Positions 58,141 to 64,000 of a stretch of DNA of 64,000 nt are shown here, piece after piece. The notes below the pieces were generated by a model. It made no database searches. It was not told where the DNA came from and saw nothing but the letters and a program-made list of their open reading frames with translations. The first letter of the stretch is position 1. Each line of letters starts with the position of its first letter. Position numbers and translations under genes: made by a program. The DNA is from Apium graveolens (taxonomy: Eukaryota; Streptophyta; Magnoliopsida; Apiales; Apiaceae): NCBI RefSeq assembly GCF_009905375.1, contig NC_133653.1, positions 59,957,956 to 60,021,955 of the forward strand, given 5' to 3'.

Positions 58141-59925
58141 ACGTAATTATAATAATGCCAGGTGGGGCACGTGTTGAACCATAAGAAAGTATGGATCGAT
58201 CCAATGAGGGTCGAGATTGGTGAAAACAAGAAGGACCCAAGATAAGAGACGTCCTAAGTATGATCGAGAGTTAGTCGTGGAAATGTTCACATCTAAAGAC
58301 TAAGGCAATGACTTATGGAAAAATGGTTTTTTTTCTCACCAGGACTTAAGAGAAGCATTTTCACATAAGTGTGATTGAAATGAGGTAGAAAATTTAGTTG
58401 GAGGTGGTTAAAATGACATTGATTGTAAGGAAATTTTACTATCAGGAAAGGCCGAAGAGGTGTCCAACACTTTAAGTGTGAGAGGACAATTATCAGCGCT
58501 CGTGCCAGAGGAATACAGTGATAATGGTTAATTCCGTGAAGGTTGTATTATGGTGTGAAGGATTGACATTCCTTCTGATGACTGTGCGGTACTCAACCGT
58601 AATAGTAGTTTGGTAAAGATTTAATTCATGTAATCGCGGTGAGCGGGCTTTCTATCTTAGAAGGTCCTATCTTGAGATAAGCCAGGAGCATGTTACGAAA
58701 GGACTAAATGAACCTTTGAGCTTCATGTCTCCCAGTAAAGAAATATGGTTAATAATGGTATTAGCCTGCTATCGTTGCTTTGATTGAAACTCTTCTGCAA
58801 TTTTATCTGCTTCATGTCATGTATGTACGTCAGGATCAGGAATGTTCTCCATGAATCATGAATGGTGATTATGTTACCTCCTTAGAAGGATTCGATATGA
58901 TATGAATGGACTCCATATGGTTAGCTATTAAAACTTCATGGAAAACGAATGATTATAGTAGGTCAACGGTGGGCCATAGTAATGCAGGAATGATTCTGCG
59001 AGTAATGAGCCGATTACTTACAACCGTGAGGGTTGTATTGGAATGGATGTTGAGAGTGAGTACCACTAATCGGGTCGTGGTGGTGTATAAATTATCATTG
59101 ATAGGCTAATTAAGTCGATTATCTACCTATTGAATACTTATTCCTTCTTATCAATAGAGAGCCGTATTACTATACAAGGAAGGTTGCGATGCAAGCATAG
59201 AATTCTAATAACGATGACGTCTAGAATGAAATCCCAGATTCGATTTTCGATGTCAAGGGAGTTTCAAAGGTGATTGTTTATAAGCTCGAGCAAGAGCATG
59301 GGTCCATAGAATGATGGACGGAATAGTAAATATTCAGACACGTGAAATACAATGCTATAATACTTGATGTTGATATATATACGTATATATTTTGTTCTCC
59401 TATGACAAACCTCTATAGTTCAGAGGTAGATTCCAAGCCAGATATTTTGTGGCAGTATATTTTATATATATACAATTCTCTTCAATTCATTCTTTTCTCT
59501 CCTTTTCATTTCATATAAGCTGAGAAGAACAACCCTTCCAGAAGGGGAGGTATTGTCGAATGACTATCTATTTGTGTGATAGAAGCCTAGTAGGATACCA
59601 TCTATTGTTTAATTGTTTGTCAAGTACTAAAGGCTGGCCATCTTCTGTACTAACTATGCAATGTAACAAGTGTTCATGATCATAGTGATCTCCCAATAAA
59701 TTCTTTTACTTCTATATGAAGGACCAAGCTTTCGAAGATGGAGGCAGCTAGAGATGAAGTGGTACCAAGTATGGTGGTATTCCGATTCTAACGCGTTCGT
59801 GATACTAAGGTTGACGCGATTATTAAAAGGTTATAGAACGCTAACGAGCAAAAGTGTAATCAGTATAAAATTTGGTATGGAAGATAGTAACGATTACGAA
59901 CTGGAAAAGAGTGGGTATTGAAAAG
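58141..59925. other. Unassigned interior of EL11
   Basis: 1.8 kb with no sustained frame (longest 67 codons, 58906-59109, unsupported). At about 59380-59720 lies a T-rich block with GGCTGGCCATCTTCTGTACT that resembles 31000-31330 of EL9, including a purine tract (AGAAGGGGAGGTA). Confidence 0.45.
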
Positions 59926-60670
59926 CAAAAGCTATAGATCTAGATGAGACAATGAGAGTCTGTACAATAGAATTCAAAGAAATTTGGAATGATCACTTAA
60001 CGCGGATTGAGTTTTCTTACGATAATCGATCGTATGTCAGTATCGAGGTATCGCCTTATGAGATCCTTGAGGGAAGACAATGTCGATCTCCCTTATGTTA
60101 GGATGAAGTTGTAGAGCGCAAGATGCTCGGACCCGCAGTAGTCCAAAGGACCAAGGATATAATAGATCTAATCAGAGGACGGATGGTAGTAGCCCAAGAT
60201 GGACATAAGAAGTATGTTGATTTGACACGAAAGGACAAAGAATAGGAAGTAGGGGACCTAGTGCTGTTATAGGTATTCCCTTGGAAATGATGGATGTGGT
60301 TCGGAAAGAAAGGAAAGCTAAGCCCACGAATTGTTGGACCCTTGGATATATTAAGTCGTATTGGGAAGTTAACATATGAGCTAGCCTTACCCCGAACCTT
60401 AGCAAGTTCATAACGTGTTCCATGTATCAATGTTAAGGAAGTGTAATCCGGATGCCAGACAAATAGGGGCATATGAGCGCATAGACATGCAACCAGACGT
60501 AACCTATATGGAGCAACCAGGAAGGGTTATAGATCAAAAATGGACAAGTGCTTAGAAGAAGGGTTATCATGCTAGTCAGGGTTTGTGGCAGAACCACAAT
60601 GTGGGAAAATTGACTTGAGAGTTAGAAAGTGCAATGCTAAGAAAGTATCCCTATTCATTTTCTATCTGAT
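59926..60670 (+). pseudogene. Integrase C-terminal part and chromodomain remnant of EL11
   Basis: Pieces of the integrase end in shifting frames: EIWNDHLTRIEFSYDNRSY (about 59980-60035), SIEVSPYEILEGRQCRSP, VERKMLGPAVVQRTKDII (about 60115-60170), then PRIVGPLDILSRIGKLTYEL (about 60335-60395) and a weak chromodomain tail (ELESAMLRKYPYSF, about 60620-60665). The catalytic core with D,D,E is absent. Confidence 0.75.
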
Positions 60671-60686
60671 TCTGGGACGGAATCCT

Positions 60687-60702
60687 TTTAAGGAGGGGAG
60701 AC
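60687..60702 (+). other. Polypurine tract of EL11
   Basis: TTTAAGGAGGGGAGAC stands directly before the 3' LTR start at 60703. Confidence 0.88.
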
Positions 60703-63700
60703 TGTAATAACCCCAAAAATTTTGGACTTTTTGTAAACCTTATGAATAGTGATTTTGCTGATTATGCTGAATAAAAAAACTTTTCATGTCACACAATGTA
60801 GCATTTCTTTTATTGATATTCTGAGGTCTTATTAGTACTCTATATGGTATATAAGTGTATGTAAAGATCGTCAGAATCCAAATCCGAACACTTTGATTTT
60901 TCCCGAAAATCCACCAGATACCGAAAGAATTGAGTATAAGGTAACATGATAAAAAGGATTTAAATTCAAGGAATTTTAGAGAGGATCATAAAAGGAATAT
61001 AAAATATTGAGAAAGGTTTAGGGGAACCTAGGTAATAAGATCCCAGGTATGATCCCTCAAACGATAAACGAGAACGAAAGTTAAGCGAACCGTATAACAG
61101 ATAAGCGGTCATTAGCCAAGTAATTAGGGGTTAATCAAAGAGGTTAGTGGATGATGATGTCATCACACCAACAAGAAGAAGACAAGTGTAAGAGAATGAC
61201 ATGAGAAAGATGATATAGGCATGGTGACATAAGCATGACAAATGGAGGTATTGGTTGGTTGATTGTGAGCCACACAATTTTTACCATGGTAACAATCTAA
61301 TTAACAACGAAAGTAAGTAACCAAGCTAAACACCACACAAATCATTTAATCAAACTAGAAACATTTTTACTTCACTTTTCTTCCCTTGCTCTCGGCCAAA
61401 ACCAGAGCAGCCACTTAAAACTACCATATCTCCTTCAATACTCAATCAAATATTGTGTTCTATAGCTTGTTGGAAAGGTATTGAGATGACCTACAACACT
61501 TGTTCACAAGTCTCGTCCAAATAAGCAAGGTAAGACCCTCATATTTACAGTTCTTTAAATCGGACTTTTAGAAACTTCAAAACCTAACATTGTGTTCTTG
61601 ATTTCTTTGGAAAGATCAAGCTTGAGGAGGTTATATTAAGGCTCTCTAAGGCTTCCTAGCAACTTAACACCTACCAAGGAAGGTATCAACTTCAAACCCT
61701 AGCTTTGATTTTATGATTCAATTAAGTTTTATTGAAGCATTGTTAGTATTAAGGCTTGATCTTTGATTATAAGTAGTTTTGGTGGATTTATATTGGTTTT
61801 GAATATTGTGTCTTTGATTGGTTGGATAAATTGGTAAAACTTGGAGTTGGGGACTGAGCTTGTAGTATGATGGTTGAACATTGTTGTATTGGTGGTTGTG
61901 AGTGAATTGATGATAATTTAGAGTGTTAATTAAATTAGAAATCGCGTAAACATAAACGTCATAATGCCTGATTTTCCTTACCTATTCTGTTCTTAACTTT
62001 AGGACCCGTGAACTCAATTAAAGATTCTAACATTTGCCATGTTTAGATAGTTCATGTTACGAGCTTCGTTTTGATATGTGGTTCGCTTGAATCCGATGTA
62101 CGGTTTAGGAGAAACGACCGTTTTAAGTAACGATGTTTCGCGAACAAACCATTACCCCTCGCCTTACTTTGAAACCTTGGTTAAGGCCCTTAAATGACTA
62201 ATTGGAGTATGAAACAATTATGTAAAATGGACTAGGCAGTTGTAGGGTATTCTCGAAAGTGTTGCCTTAAAATTCGTAACGGTTAATTTATTAAAAATGG
62301 TGGAGCCGAGGGTACTCGAACGACTTATGTGATTTGTTAAGCGTAGAAATGACCATAAGCAAACGTTAGGGTTCAATTAATTAAAGTCTAGTTTCTTAAG
62401 CGACCTTGGTTTAATTCTGGCTTATGTTGTTGTTCATAGGTTACCGGACCCACTCTAAGCTTAAGTCTACCCCGGAGCACTCAGGCAAGTTTTCTACCCG
62501 TTATACTATTGTTGTGATATATATGTGTATATGCATTATCTTGTGATAAGTGCATTATTGTTATTAGAAAATCTTGCGATATATTGGAGCATATTGATAT
62601 GATATATATGCATGCCTGTTTTGTAATCTTGATATCTAATTGTTGATTCAATTGCTTATAAGTTGTATAATACCTATGCTAGAGATAAGCAGTAATTGCG
62701 TATACCCTTAGTATAGGGGACCCGAAGGTGAACATTTTTCTAACCCGGGAGTCGGTGTTCCCGAGTATAATATATGTATATTTTTATATATATATATAAA
62801 TAGTTTTCAAAACTACTAATCGAATAAGGTTTATTCGATAACTTTATTTATTTAATGAATATTATTTTGAATATTCGTTCGAGGACTTATGACTCCGCTT
62901 ATTTTATTTAATGAATATTATTTTGAATATTCATTCGAAGACCTATGACTCCGCTTATTTTATTAAATAATATTCTTTATTTTATTAAAGAATAAGGTTT
63001 CGATAATCAAACTTATTTTCGATTATTCAAATAAAGATCGTACTTTCGTATAAGTATATCTTTGGTTAATTATTATTATTCATTTCAAGTATGAGTTTTA
63101 AAACTTCTACTTCAACTATTTTTATAAAGATCATCCTTTATGGGAATATTATTTAAACAATAATATTCAGATATTTTCTAATATATTGGAACTGATTTAT
63201 TTTATTAAATCAGCATTTCTCCGAACATTCTTAAAAATATTTTCGAGTCTTCAAAATGATTTTAAAGGTTAGAGCGGATCCCAAAACTCATTTTCAAATT
63301 TAAGATCTTCCTTCTGAAGGGGATTTAAATACTCGCTCAAAAATCTGAGGGATCCGGCTTCGTGATGTATTTTTATATACTCGCAACAAGGTTGCTTTTT
63401 TGATAAAAGAGTTTTTGATTACTTACCCAACACTCGGGAAGTAAAATTCTTGGAATAAGTTAATCCATTAACAGGCATCGCCTGGGAAATATCGGTGAAT
63501 TTTCCTTTCCAACTAGATATGACTTCTTGGTGGAGCCGTATCAACAAGTTGCTACTTGGGGAAAGGGGGGACGAACTTTACGTTTCAGAGTCATGGATTT
63601 CATCTGAACTAGGAGTGGCGTAAGTGGTCGAGTGGCGCCGGCCCAGCCTTATTTATTGGCCCAAATGGCCCGGAAGTTCCGCTAAGACGGTCCATTCCTT

Positions 63701-64000
63701 AGGAGTCCAGCGTTCGGTTGACAAGTAAATCCGACTGTTCTCCTCTACATGTAGAAAATGGTGGGGTTGCACTACTGCGACTGATCATCACGAGTGGTCT
63801 TCCTGGCGTGGCAAACTCCCGTAATGAGTTCATCATCCAATTGGATATTTCTGTAACACTACCCAGAGCACTTCGATAGAAAGGCTACGGCTGGGCAATA
63901 GTTTAGTGTTGGCAGGGTCGAGTTTTCAAAATGATGTTTTCATCAAATGAAGTATCTCGTAACTTCATTTCATTTTGATGATATTTCAAAGATTAATTCT
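60703..64000 (+). repeat. 3' LTR of EL11 (partial)
   Basis: Starts TGTAATAACCCCAAAAATTT and runs off the window; by the length of the 5' copy about 0.9 kb is missing. It keeps the duplication of about 57 bp (about 62833-62947) and has about 80 bp at 61535-61615 that the 5' LTR lacks. No genes. Confidence 0.93.

Larger units (their letters stand above)
51030..64000 (+). mobile_element. EL11: Tekay-type Gypsy element with 4.1-kb LTRs (3' end outside)
   Basis: 5' LTR 51030-55137, primer site 55142, interior to 60702, polypurine tract, and 3' LTR from 60703 off the window. The left target site would be TTGAC (51025-51029). Interior domains are in an unusual order. The LTR ends resemble those of EL7 and EL9 (GATTTGGGGGTGTTACA against GATTTGGGGGCGTCACA). 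The element is defective throughout. Confidence 0.92.

Overview
This window is plant nuclear DNA, almost certainly from a eudicot. It is AT-rich and gene-poor, and I find no ordinary host gene. Nearly every base belongs to a transposable element, mostly long terminal repeat (LTR) retrotransposons nested inside one another. The families (Athila/Tat and Tekay chromovirus Ty3/Gypsy, SIRE-type Ty1/Copia, one hAT fragment) and the initiator-tRNA-Met primer sites are those of flowering plants; the species cannot be fixed from sequence alone.

For reference I number the elements EL1 to EL11. EL1 (1-2058, minus) is the 5' part of an Athila-like Gypsy element: partial gag, tRNA-Asp primer site, 1463-bp LTR. 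It sits in the pol gene of EL2 (2059 to about 9990, plus), a Tat-lineage Gypsy element with broken pol, a complete three-exon ANTISENSE gene of about 597 codons (5776-7721), a tandem-repeat-rich 3' UTR (8087-9130) and a 3' LTR. EL2 sits in EL3 (about 9991-11108, minus), an LTR fragment with seven 30-bp repeats beside its TATA box. EL4 (11122 to about 14090, minus) is the 3' extra ORF of a Copia element. EL5 (about 14090-14728) is a hAT transposase remnant.

The centre is a four-deep stack. EL6 (Copia, plus, from 14729) has a 5' LTR, broken gag, a pol cut short by deletion, and a downstream extra ORF with its own TATA-like promoter. Four codons into that ORF a 4.35-kb solo LTR, EL7 (minus, 19366-46578), is inserted between CATGT target duplications. 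EL7 is split by a complete Copia element, EL8 (23597-46457, duplication CGGGA), whose coding region is split by a complete Tekay-type chromovirus, EL9 (25600-38377, duplication GTCAG, two LTRs of exactly 3581 bp). EL6 is cut again at about 48282 by EL10 (Copia, minus), which is cut at 51030 by EL11 (Gypsy, plus, 4.1-kb LTR, mosaic interior), which runs off the window. LTR divergence counted by eye (EL8 about 3.5%, EL9 about 1.4%) agrees with the nesting order.

The points most worth a second look are: (1) the intact, intron-containing antisense gene with its own TATA box inside an element whose pol has at least four lesions; (2) short signature motifs peculiar to each Copia family (AAGTTCTGAT in EL8, CAACGGAT in EL6) scattered on both strands through LTRs, coding regions and spacers; (3) an uncharacterised extra ORF downstream of pol in four Copia elements; (4) promoter-like tandem repeats in EL3; and (5) the scrambled domain order inside EL11.
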